Origin: Caryophanales bacterium
Lineage (GTDB): Bacteria > Bacillota_I > Bacilli_A > RFN20 > CAG-826
DNA: 24,162 nucleotides
Assembly (NCBI GenBank): GCA_022781015.1
Contig: JALEUF010000158.1
Location: 1 to 24,162, forward strand
Direction: 5' to 3'
The notes beneath the pieces are model-generated. The model made no database searches. It was given only the letters and a program-made list of their open reading frames with translations, and was not told the origin of the DNA. The position numbers and the translations under genes are program-made. Numbering within the stretch: the stretch's first letter is position 1; the number at the start of each line of letters is the position of its first letter. Below, one piece after another: positions 1-6,059 of the stretch.

Positions 1-1
1 C

Positions 2-1498
2 ATTGGTTTTATTTTCTTGTTTAAGAAATTTAGTAGCGAAAGTAAGAAATTTAATGAAGAATTAGAGAGACTAAAGGCTGATACCGAGAACAAATTAAGG
101 ATTTGTTATGGGGACATGATGCCTTTGAATGCCTTGTTTGATTGGAATATGCCTTTAGTAGTCATGGAAAAGGCTACTCCTATTATTGATTTAGATCCTA
201 CTTTTTCTCCTGCTAGATTAGCTTATTTAGTCAATAAATTCGGATTCCCAGAAGCCTATGAGCAAAAAGAATCTACTTTAGGAGTAATTTCGGGCAATAT
301 TCAAGGAAATCCGTTTGTCCTTGAGAAAGTATTCTCCTGCGAGATGGAAAACAAGACCTATACGGGTAGCATCGTCATTAGCTGGACCACATATTCTAGA
401 GGAAGCGATGGCAAGTCTTATTCAACAACCCACACCCAAACCCTTACTGCAACTAGTGTCCATCCAGCCCCATGTTATGCAAATGAAACTCGTTTGATTT
501 ATGGAAATGAAGCTGCACCTGACCTTAGCTTTACTAGGGAACCAGGCGGAGGCGACAAGATGGATGAAAAGACTAGAAGAAAAGTCGCCACTAAGAAAGC
601 TAAAGAATTAATGAAATTAGCAGAAAAAGCCTTAAAGACAGGAAAAAGCGGATTTACCCCAATGGGCAATGATGAATTCGATGTCTTCTTTGGTGCGGTA
701 GATAGAGATAACGAAGTCCAATTCAGATTGCTATTTACTCCTCTTGCCCAGCAAAATATGCTAGATATCATCACTAATCCTGAGCCATTCGGCGATGATT
801 TCTATATGGTTAAGAACAAGATGCTTACTAGTGTTGCTTCTATCCATTCGCAGAGCTTTGACTATAGCGGAGACCCTGCTAATTTTGCTGGTTATGATTT
901 TGAGGAAATGAAAACAAGGTTTGTTTCCTATTGTGACGCTTTTATCAAGAATTTGTTCTTTGATTTAGCCCCTCTTCTTTCTATTCCTCTATACCAAATG
1001 CATAAAACAAAAGAATATATCTATGAAGAAGGAATATATTCGAATGTCTCTTCTTATGAACAAGAAGTTATGGCTAATAGCTTAGATCAATCTTACTATA
1101 GGCCTAAAGAAGCTGACGAAAGTCTTCCATTGTTATTAAAAGTAGTTACTTCCAATAAGGTTGGTAAATCTGATGAAGTTAAGATTTTAGCAACTTCATT
1201 TAAGACTACCCCGATGGTTGATTATATCCAGAAGATGGGCGGGGATGGGAAGTTGCATTCAGTTCCAGTCCATTGGATTAAATATGATAAAGTCACGAAG
1301 GTTTCCCCAATTGTAGTTACAGAAATCAATTCTACAAATATTGATTACAAACAAAAGTTAAAAGACCTTGGGCAAACACTATTTGGCTTTGGAGGTGCCC
1401 ATTTCGAAAGGGGATTACTAGCTTTGATGGGTGGAGAGATTGACGCTAGTAAAGATAATGAAATTCATACTACCTTCTCACCCTCAAATAAGGGATAA
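2..1498 (+). CDS. Unrecognised membrane-associated protein, 5' end outside window
   Basis: The reading frame is open from base 2. A TTG at 17 could be read as a start, but the codons before it encode a hydrophobic run (I-G-F-I-F-L) ending in F-K-K-F, which looks like the end of a membrane segment. I therefore treat the gene as cut by the left edge. About 493 further residues follow, mostly soluble: an early charged coiled stretch, a Ser/Thr-rich beta-like part near residues 115-160, a Lys-rich helix near 185-210, and a mixed region to the stop. I recognise no catalytic motif. It lies 47 bases upstream of lemA on the same strand, so the two probably act together. LemA neighbours in other bacteria include membrane-anchored DUF3137-type proteins; that is only a guess here. 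Seen: frame, hydrophobic start, neighbour. Inferred: membrane anchoring and partnership with LemA. Confidence 0.75.
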   Translation: MGFIFLFKKFSSESKKFNEELERLKADTENKLRICYGDMMPLNALFDWNMPLVVMEKATPIIDLDPTFSPARLAYLVNKFGFPEAYEQKESTLGVISGNIQGNPFVLEKVFSCEMENKTYTGSIVISWTTYSRGSDGKSYSTTHTQTLTATSVHPAPCYANETRLIYGNEAAPDLSFTREPGGGDKMDEKTRRKVATKKAKELMKLAEKALKTGKSGFTPMGNDEFDVFFGAVDRDNEVQFRLLFTPLAQQNMLDIITNPEPFGDDFYMVKNKMLTSVASIHSQSFDYSGDPANFAGYDFEEMKTRFVSYCDAFIKNLFFDLAPLLSIPLYQMHKTKEYIYEEGIYSNVSSYEQEVMANSLDQSYYRPKEADESLPLLLKVVTSNKVGKSDEVKILATSFKTTPMVDYIQKMGGDGKLHSVPVHWIKYDKVTKVSPIVVTEINSTNIDYKQKLKDLGQTLFGFGGAHFERGLLALMGGEIDASKDNEIHTTFSPSNKG

Positions 1499-1545
1499 TA
1501 TTTTTCGATAGTAATAATTTATATATCTATAGGAGGTTACTATTT

Positions 1546-2214
1546 ATGGCTAATGAATTAGACGAAACTCTTGATCCTGTTAACACTGAAGGAAGAGACG
1601 TTCACGTTATTGACAAGAAAGTTCAAGTCAAGACCGATTGGCGTTCTACTCTTTTCCAAGTGTTTTTATGGTTCCCATTAATCATCCCTGGAATAGTTTT
1701 TGCCGTTATGAAAATCAAGGCTAGAAGCTATCTCCAAGCTCTTCAACAGAAGATTCAACATGATGCTTCGACAATTGATAACTATCAAGTCCAAAGAGTC
1801 ACCATTCTTCAAAACGTTGCCAAATTGTTAGATAAGGCTATCGATTTAGACAAAACAGTCTTTACCGATGTTGCTAAATATAGAGGCAACAATGGACCTG
1901 TCAGTGATGAAGCTAGAAACGAATTAGGCGCTAAACTTGATACAGTTTCCCGTTCCATCAACATTGCCTTTGAAAATTATCCTGATATCAAGGCTCATAA
2001 AGAAATTGCTGATGCCATGCAACAAAATAGTTACTTGCAACATGAAATCACTGCAGCTAGGGAACTATATAATGATACCGTTGCTAGATGGAACACCGAA
2101 ATCTTTGCTTGGCCAACTAAGATGATTGTTGCTGCTAAAGCCGGATATACAACCCGCATTCCATATATTGCTAGCCAAGAGATGAAAGAAAAGAGCGAAG
2201 GAACTTTCTTTTAA
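1546..2214 (+). CDS. lemA: LemA family protein
   Basis: The 222-residue protein matches the LemA family. A single membrane segment lies near residues 36-56, followed by a long helical domain with family-typical phrases: a 'YPDIKAHKEIADAMQQ' stretch, an 'E-I-x-A-A-R-x-x-Y-N' stretch, and a final 'W-N-T-E-I-F-A-W-P' stretch (family consensus YN..I..FP). LemA proteins are anchored with most of the chain on one side of the membrane and their biochemical role is unknown. The first 35 residues, before the membrane segment, are polar and longer than usual; most LemA proteins start almost directly with the anchor. The start is decided by an AGGAGGT ribosome binding site at 1531-1537, nine bases before ATG. 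The gene follows the unrecognised membrane protein and is closed by a hairpin terminator. Confidence 0.9.
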   Translation: MANELDETLDPVNTEGRDVHVIDKKVQVKTDWRSTLFQVFLWFPLIIPGIVFAVMKIKARSYLQALQQKIQHDASTIDNYQVQRVTILQNVAKLLDKAIDLDKTVFTDVAKYRGNNGPVSDEARNELGAKLDTVSRSINIAFENYPDIKAHKEIADAMQQNSYLQHEITAARELYNDTVARWNTEIFAWPTKMIVAAKAGYTTRIPYIASQEMKEKSEGTFF

Positions 2215-2232
2215 TTCTTAATTTGAATATTG

Positions 2233-2290
2233 AAAAGCTGTTAGTTGGTCCAACATTTGGGTCTCACTTCATTGTGGCTAACAGCTTTTT
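2233..2290 (+). terminator. Hairpin terminator after lemA with unusually long loop
   Basis: AAAAGCTGTTAG (2233-2244) pairs perfectly with CTAACAGCTTTT (2278-2289), giving a 12-bp stem with a 33-base loop, followed by TTTTTATTT on the + strand. It separates lemA from the convergent toxin-type gene. On the - strand it is followed by TTTTCAATATT, so weak two-way termination is possible. The loop contains a small CCAA-CAT-TTGG hairpin. Confidence 0.75.
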
Positions 2291-2340
2291 ATTTGGACTT
2301 TTTAACTTCTATGGAAGGTGTGGCAATTCGAAAACATAAT

Positions 2341-3030
2341 TTAATTTTTACTGTTTTCGATTATTGAATATAAATTACATCCTTCATGAATTTCTATTTC
2401 TTGTTCCATGGTCTTGCTTAAAAATAGATCACTGTCATTGGTAACTATTAGTTTATCTTTTTCAGAATTACAGTAATGTATTATTGCAATAACTTTATAG
2501 GAATGTTTTCTTTCTACAATAGGATTCACGATTATGTAGACTTCTTGAAATTTTCCATTTAATCCTGCAAAACTATCGAGATGTCCGCTTTCTATGACAA
2601 AATTTACCGAATTCGAACATAATTTTAGTGGTTTATTGTCTACGACTATGGCTTCTTTTCCTAGATATTGTTTTAGTAGTTTAAAATAATAATCCCTCGA
2701 GAATACATTTAACTCGTTTATGTATTTAGGCAAATCATTCTTTAGAGTCGAAAAAATAAGGTCGTCTCTAATTGTGCTATAACCATGTACGATTCTATTT
2801 CTAATTGCTATAAGCCTTATGGCTCCATTGTTATTAAAACTGTTAAAAAATGATTTTGACAATTGATTTGTCAGTTCTCCCATTTGAAGAAAATCAAAAA
2901 GTATAGCTCTTCTTTTATCTTTTGAGTTTGAAAACATTACATGAGAATCAAGTGTGTCCAAATCATTTTTCAAATCTGAGTAGTGCTCATTGATGTGCGA
3001 TACAATTACAAAATCACGATCTTCTTTCAT
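2341..3030 (-). CDS. HepT-like HEPN toxin fused to a pyrophosphatase-like domain
   Basis: The 229-residue protein has two parts. Residues 1-125 form a HepT-type HEPN domain: four helices are likely and R77-N-R-I-V-H82-G-Y84 is an exact RX4HXY motif. In HepT this motif forms the RNase site, and its Tyr is the residue AMPylated by MntA. Residues 128-224 do not belong to ordinary HepT (about 110-140 residues). They resemble the small Firmicutes inorganic pyrophosphatases: a 'V-N-F-x-x-x-x-G' step, then 'N158-G-K-F-Q-E163-V-Y' where those enzymes have D-G-E-E-Q-D-A-Y, then 'V-I-A-I-I-H...D-K-L-I-V' and 'M-E-Q'. The acidic positions read D to N158 and D to E163, so hydrolysis may be weak or lost. 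The start overlaps the upstream nucleotidyltransferase gene by 17 bases. Sampled lines are AT-richer (about 20-30% GC) than neighbours. The HEPN call is firm; the C-terminal call is from remembered family patterns. Confidence 0.85.
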   Translation of the reverse strand: MKEDRDFVIVSHINEHYSDLKNDLDTLDSHVMFSNSKDKRRAILFDFLQMGELTNQLSKSFFNSFNNNGAIRLIAIRNRIVHGYSTIRDDLIFSTLKNDLPKYINELNVFSRDYYFKLLKQYLGKEAIVVDNKPLKLCSNSVNFVIESGHLDSFAGLNGKFQEVYIIVNPIVERKHSYKVIAIIHYCNSEKDKLIVTNDSDLFLSKTMEQEIEIHEGCNLYSIIENSKN

Positions 3031-3499
3031 ATAGTTTTATTTCATCTCTTTTGATTTCATTAATAAAATAGTCGTCGTCTTTTCTTGTGACTAAATCTAC
3101 TTTTTTGCCAAGAACTTTTTCTAGACCAATTTGAAGATCTGCTAATTCAAACAATGAAAAACCTTCGTCTACATCTAAAAACAAATCAATGTCGCTAGAT
3201 GTGGTGGCCGTTCCTTTGGAATAAGAACCGAACAACGAGATTGATTTGATTTTCTTGTTTTCCATATTTTGCAATATCTCATCAATGCATTTTTTGATGA
3301 AAGGAATTGATAAAGTCGGTGTTATTTTTTTGTTAATCTTTGATTTTATATATATTGGAATTGAGTTCCTTTTTACTATATCACGCATACTTGCTTCCAA
3401 TACTTCGGACATTGTAAAACCTTCTCTTTCAGTGATACTTTGGAATTCATCTTTTAGTTCTTTATTTATTCTTATATTAATTAATACATTTTTGTTCAT
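3014..3499 (-). CDS. RHH-MNT nucleotidyltransferase, MntA-type antitoxin
   Basis: The 161-residue protein has two parts. Residues 4-50 match ribbon-helix-helix antitoxins of the RelB/DinJ type: a strand 'INIRI', then helices around 'LKDEF' and 'GFTMSEVLEASMRDIVKR', ending 'IPI'. Residues 65-160 are a minimal nucleotidyltransferase (MNT) domain with G91-S92-X10-D103-I-D105 and a third acid at D135 in 'KKVDLV'. MntA enzymes neutralise HepT by transferring AMP to its Tyr. Here the added DNA-binding domain probably also represses the operon. The frame is open back to an ATG at 3607, but that would run into trmD. ATG 3499 is chosen because the RHH domain begins there and a promoter ends six bases upstream. 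No Shine-Dalgarno is present, so the mRNA is probably leaderless. Confidence 0.88.
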   Translation of the reverse strand: MNKNVLINIRINKELKDEFQSITEREGFTMSEVLEASMRDIVKRNSIPIYIKSKINKKITPTLSIPFIKKCIDEILQNMENKKIKSISLFGSYSKGTATTSSDIDLFLDVDEGFSLFELADLQIGLEKVLGKKVDLVTRKDDDYFINEIKRDEIKLYERRS

Positions 3500-3505
3500 A
3501 GGAAA

Positions 3506-3534
3506 ATCATAGTATTTGTAAAGACATTTGTAAA
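3506..3534 (-). promoter_or_regulatory. Promoter of the MNT/HEPN module
   Basis: On the - strand TTTACA (3534-3529), a 17-base spacer and TATGAT (3511-3506) form a near-consensus sigma-A promoter. Only six bases separate the -10 box from ATG 3499, so transcription should begin at or next to the start codon, which fits the lack of a ribosome binding site. Confidence 0.75.
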
Positions 3535-3537
3535 GAC
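3514..3537 (-). repeat. Two perfect 12-bp tandem repeats in the module promoter (candidate operator)
   Basis: ATTTGTAAAGAC occurs at 3514-3525 and again directly at 3526-3537 (GTCTTTACAAAT on the coding strand). The copies cover the -35 box and most of the spacer of the module promoter. Ribbon-helix-helix repressors commonly bind short tandem sites, so this is the likely operator for the downstream RHH-MNT protein. The repeat is seen; its role is inferred. Confidence 0.65.
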
Positions 3538-3540
3538 AAA

Positions 3541-3570
3541 AAATAAAAAAGAAGGATTTTACTCCTTTTT
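3541..3570 (-). terminator. Terminator overlapping the trmD stop codon
   Basis: On the - strand AAGGA (3567-3563) pairs with TCCTT (3556-3552) around a six-base loop holding most of the region GTAAAA, which includes the trmD stop TAA. A TTTTTTATTT tract follows (3550-3541). The stem is short (5 bp plus flanking A/T pairs), so strength is uncertain. It would insulate the downstream module from the rpsP operon. Confidence 0.55.
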
Positions 3571-4332
3571 GAATTTCCTTCCTTTTTCTATCGCATCTAT
3601 CTCCCATTTGGGAGTTATATTAGAATCAATTTCTTCAAGCAATTTTTTATCTTGCTTGGTTAACTCTATCTTACTAAATAAGTCAGGACGATGCTTTCTA
3701 GTTAAGTATAAGGATTGTTTCCTTCTCCATTTGTTAATGGCTTGATGGTTCCCACAATATAATATGGCAGGAATTTTCTCTCCCTTATAATCGTATGGTT
3801 CAGTATATTGAGGATATTCTAATAAATCTGAGTTGAACGATTCATCTTCTAATGATGAAGATGATATAGCCCCATTTAAAAGACGTATAACAGAGTCGGA
3901 TATTCCCATTGCAGGTATTTCTCCACCTGTAAGGATATAATCCCCAATAGAGATGGATTCATCGCAGTAGGAATTAACTCTTTCATCGATTCCTTCATAA
4001 TGACCACAGACTATTATTAGATGGTCTAGCTTTGAGAAGCGTTTTGCATCTGCTTGGCAATAAGTTTTGCCTCTAGGAGACATTATTATCGAATAGGAAG
4101 TAGGTGTTTTGACGCTAGATAAGGCATCGACAATAGGCTGCGCCTTTTGGACTAAACCAGCTCCTCCTCCGACTGGAGGGGTATCTGTACGGTTATATTT
4201 GTCTTTTGTGAAATCACGAATATTTACTAATTCGATTTCTACAAGTCCTTTTCCGATTGCCCTTTTGATGATGGAATTAGATGTAAAACCTTCAAACATT
4301 TCCGGGAATAAGGTTAAAATGCTTATTTTCAT
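3559..4332 (-). CDS. trmD: tRNA (guanine-N1)-methyltransferase TrmD
   Basis: The 257-residue protein is TrmD, which methylates N1 of G37 next to the tRNA anticodon using S-adenosylmethionine and so prevents +1 frameshifting. Family landmarks are in order: 'LFPEMFEG' at the start, 'NIRDFTKDKYNRTDTPPVGGGAGLV' near residues 37-61 (broken here by T-P-P-V where D-x-P-Y-G is common), the knotted SAM-binding part 'GHYEGIDERV' and 'SIGDYILTGGE', then 'LLEYPQYTEP', 'CGNHQAI' and 'W-R-R-K-Q-S'. Length is normal. The ATG overlaps the rimM stop by four bases (ATGA), so translation is coupled. It is the last gene of the rpsP-khpA-rimM-trmD block. In B. subtilis trmD leads straight into rplS; here the block is inverted and trmD is followed by the MNT/HEPN module. 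Confidence 0.97.
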   Translation of the reverse strand: MKISILTLFPEMFEGFTSNSIIKRAIGKGLVEIELVNIRDFTKDKYNRTDTPPVGGGAGLVQKAQPIVDALSSVKTPTSYSIIMSPRGKTYCQADAKRFSKLDHLIIVCGHYEGIDERVNSYCDESISIGDYILTGGEIPAMGISDSVIRLLNGAISSSSLEDESFNSDLLEYPQYTEPYDYKGEKIPAILYCGNHQAINKWRRKQSLYLTRKHRPDLFSKIELTKQDKKLLEEIDSNITPKWEIDAIEKGRKFKKE

Positions 4333-4838
4333 AACATTCCCGGCACGACCAGAATTGTGATTTCTTTCTTCTCTAGATCAATATTAAGCAAATAATCATC
4401 TACAAAAGGCACGAAGAAATCCTTTTTCTTCTCTCTTCCAACCCTGAGGATTGATTTTGGGGCGTATGTTAAAACGTCTTTGACTACGCCTAGTTTGTTT
4501 CCTTCTTTATCTAGGACGGTGCAGTCCAATAAAGAAGCAATCCTATAAGTTCCTTCTGGCATAGGAGCTTCATCTTTATCCATATAAATATTAAATCTAT
4601 AGATGGATTCTACATCATCTATTGTTGGATGGTTTTTTAATGTGATTGTAGTGGAATTCGCCCCAAATCTAACAGAAGTGATTTCATCCTCGAATGTTTC
4701 TTTTGTCTTCGGATTTTCTAAAAGGAGCTTCCTGCCCTTTATGTATCTATCTTCGATAAAAGAAGTCTCTGGGATAATCTTTATTTCTCCTTTTAAGGCG
4801 AATGGCTTTCCGATGTATCCAATTAACAATTTTTCCAT
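4329..4838 (-). CDS. rimM: 16S rRNA processing protein RimM
   Basis: The 169-residue protein is RimM, a 30S assembly factor that binds S19 and helps mature the 16S rRNA head. The N-terminal RimM fold starts with 'LLIGYIGKPFALKGEIKI', where family members read 'G.I...HGL.GE..V'; the His is replaced here by Phe. A PRC-barrel-like second domain follows from about residue 95, with 'LLDCTVLDKEGNKLGVVKDVL' and 'FVPFVDDYLLNIDLEKKEI'. A TTG at 4847 would add three residues but lies in the U-tract of the preceding terminator; ATG 4838 is preferred. No clear Shine-Dalgarno precedes either start, so translation may depend on ribosomes finishing khpA. The TGA stop overlaps trmD by four bases. Confidence 0.93.
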   Translation of the reverse strand: MEKLLIGYIGKPFALKGEIKIIPETSFIEDRYIKGRKLLLENPKTKETFEDEITSVRFGANSTTITLKNHPTIDDVESIYRFNIYMDKDEAPMPEGTYRIASLLDCTVLDKEGNKLGVVKDVLTYAPKSILRVGREKKKDFFVPFVDDYLLNIDLEKKEITILVVPGML

Positions 4839-4845
4839 ATTAACC

Positions 4846-4872
4846 AAAAAAACGAGAATTACTTCTCGCTTT
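4846..4872 (-). terminator. Terminator hairpin with the khpA stop codon in its loop
   Basis: On the - strand CGAGAA (4868-4863) pairs with TTCTCG (4858-4853) around a GTAA loop, and the stem can extend with one G-U and three A-U pairs. TTTTTTT (4852-4846) follows. The khpA stop TAA (4861-4859) lies in the loop. This has every mark of an intrinsic terminator, yet it sits inside the operon just before rimM. Confidence 0.7.
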
Positions 4873-5149
4873 CTCCGCTATCTTTATTATCATCGAAGCT
4901 TTCAAACTTCAAATGGATGCGTTGGTTGGAGTTGTCTGCTTTGCCAGCGATGGAAATAATTTCCCTAAGTGCGTTGGCGACAGCACCTTTTTTGCCGATA
5001 AGACGAGCAGTGTCTTCATCTTCGGCAACGATAAGGACGGTGACGTCTCTATCCGTTTCACCTGGGAGAGTACGAATCATTATTGATTCTTTATGCTCTA
5101 CAAGTGGATCGATGAGAGGATGAAGCAATGCTTCGTAGTCTCTATCCAT
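4859..5149 (-). CDS. khpA: KH-domain RNA-binding protein KhpA
   Basis: The 96-residue protein is a single-KH-domain RNA-binding protein (KhpA, formerly YlqC). The RNA-gripping GxxG loop is G52-K-K-G55 within 'ARLIGKKGAVANALREII', followed by the usual helix. KhpA pairs with KhpB/Jag in Gram-positive bacteria and affects cell division and post-transcriptional control. The last 15 residues are acidic and probably disordered. Its ATG shares one base with the rpsP stop (TAATG), so translation is coupled. Its place between rpsP and rimM matches B. subtilis; the ylqD gene found there is absent. Confidence 0.95.
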   Translation of the reverse strand: MDRDYEALLHPLIDPLVEHKESIMIRTLPGETDRDVTVLIVAEDEDTARLIGKKGAVANALREIISIAGKADNSNQRIHLKFESFDDNKDSGESEK

Positions 5150-5421
5150 TATTTACTTACCTTTTTGCCTGCGCTGAATTTGGCCATGATGCCTTTTCTT
5201 GTGAAGATAGCTCTTACTGAATCGCTTGGAAGAGCCCCGTTATTTAACCACTTGAGGGCTAATTCTTCGTTAACAAGGGCTTTTTCTTCGCCTTGCTTTG
5301 GATCATAGGTGCCGATTTGTTCGACAATTCTGCCATCTCTAGCATAGTGAGAATCAGCGGCGACGATACGATAGACTGGATCATCATGACGTCCGATTCT
5401 AGTTAATCTGATTTTTACCAT
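5149..5421 (-). CDS. rpsP: 30S ribosomal protein S16
   Basis: The 90-residue protein is S16, a 30S subunit protein that binds 16S rRNA early in assembly. 'MVKIRLTRIGRHDDPVYRIVAADS' and 'IEQIGTYDP'-type sequence ('VEQIGTYDPKQ') are diagnostic, followed by 'ALKWLNNGALPSDSVR' and a basic tail. Length is normal. An AAAGGAA ribosome binding site lies at 5437-5431, ten bases before ATG. It is the first gene of the leftward operon and has its own near-consensus promoter at 5455-5483. In B. subtilis the whole block points the same way as rplS; here it points away. Confidence 0.97.
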   Translation of the reverse strand: MVKIRLTRIGRHDDPVYRIVAADSHYARDGRIVEQIGTYDPKQGEEKALVNEELALKWLNNGALPSDSVRAIFTRKGIMAKFSAGKKVSK

Positions 5422-5454
5422 AATTTTTAATTCCTTTACTTTTTAAGCAGGGGT

Positions 5455-5483
5455 ATTCTATTATCCATTGGTATAGGTGTCAA
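5455..5483 (-). promoter_or_regulatory. Promoter of the rpsP operon
   Basis: On the - strand a consensus TTGACA (5483-5478), a 17-base spacer and TAGAAT (5460-5455) form a strong sigma-A promoter about 34 bases upstream of the rpsP ATG. Confidence 0.85.
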
Positions 5484-5534
5484 GCATTTTTACTTAACCC
5501 GTATATTTATTATAACTAAATAGGAATGTTTTAC

Positions 5535-5564
5535 TTGCTTTATGCTCACCATATGGCATAGAAT
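5535..5564 (+). promoter_or_regulatory. Possible rplS promoter
   Basis: TTGCTT (5535-5540) and TAGAAT (5559-5564) are 18 bases apart on the + strand. The -10 box is good and the -35 box moderate. Transcription would start near 5571 and leave a leader of about 90 bases before rplS. Confidence 0.5.
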
Positions 5565-5570
5565 TATCAA

Positions 5571-5661
5571 CGCGCTTAAAGCGCTACGCAGGCTCCGCTA
5601 CCTAACGTCACAAGGGTATGAACCTGAGGAGAAAACAAACTTAGCTAAAGGAGGAATATTC
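5571..5661 (+). promoter_or_regulatory. Structured rplS leader, candidate L19 autoregulatory leader
   Basis: This leader is GC-richer than nearby intergenic DNA. It holds GCGC-TTAAA-GCGC (5572-5584), a possible TACCT/AGGGTA pairing further on, and AAAGGAGGA (5647-5655) before the rplS ATG. Rfam describes an L19 leader in Firmicutes in this position. I cannot confirm a match from memory, so the function is inferred from place and pairing. Confidence 0.4.
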
Positions 5662-6009
5662 ATGAACAATAATATTGTTAATGAAATTACTGCCCGTCAG
5701 CTTCGCCATGACATACCTTCTTTCTCTTCTGGTGATACAATCAGAGTTTATGTTCGTATCATCGAAAACAAGAAGGAACGTAATCAGGCTTTCGAAGGCG
5801 TCGTTATGTCTAGACGCGGTGGTGGAGTTTCCGAAACTTTCACCGTTAGAAAGATCTCTTCTGGTATTGGTGTCGAACGCACCTTCCCATTAAACTCTCC
5901 ATCCATTTCCAAAATCGAAGTGGTCAAAAGAGGTAAGGTTAGAAGAAATAAGATTACATACATGCGCAAGCTTTCTGGTAAGGCCGCACGTATCAAAACC
6001 ATCGACTAA
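5662..6009 (+). CDS. rplS: 50S ribosomal protein L19
   Basis: The 115-residue protein is L19, which sits at the 30S-50S interface of the large subunit. 'DIPSFSSGDTIRVYVRIIENKKER.QAFEGVVMSRRGGG' and 'TFTVRKISSGIGVERTFPLNSPSI' are diagnostic, and 'VRRNKITYMRKLSGKAARIK' closes the protein. The frame is open upstream to 5542, but ATG 5662 is chosen because the AAAGGAGGA site ends six bases before it and family members begin here. It is divergent from rpsP, with both promoters in the 5422-5661 gap, and is closed by a strong terminator, so it is probably transcribed alone. Confidence 0.97.
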   Translation: MNNNIVNEITARQLRHDIPSFSSGDTIRVYVRIIENKKERNQAFEGVVMSRRGGGVSETFTVRKISSGIGVERTFPLNSPSISKIEVVKRGKVRRNKITYMRKLSGKAARIKTID

Positions 6010-6034
6010 TCTATTAATAAATTTACATGTGACG

Positions 6035-6059
6035 ACCGTCTCGAAAGGGGCGGTTTTTT
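6035..6059 (+). terminator. Terminator after rplS
   Basis: ACCGTCTC (6035-6042) pairs with GGGGCGGT (6047-6054) across a GAAA tetraloop, with two G-U pairs, and six T follow. This is a standard intrinsic terminator 25 bases after the stop codon. Confidence 0.9.

Noticed and set aside
3514..3537. CRISPR-like direct repeats
   Set aside because: Only two 12-bp copies with no spacer; they coincide with a promoter, so an operator is far likelier.
3500..3607. A 36-residue N-terminal extension of the MNT protein from ATG 3607
   Set aside because: It would overlap trmD by 49 bases, is translated from the tandem repeats and promoter, and lies before a clean RHH domain start at 3499.
5542..5661. 40-residue N-terminal extension of L19
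   Set aside because: The region is a structured leader with its own -10 box, and a strong ribosome binding site marks ATG 5662.
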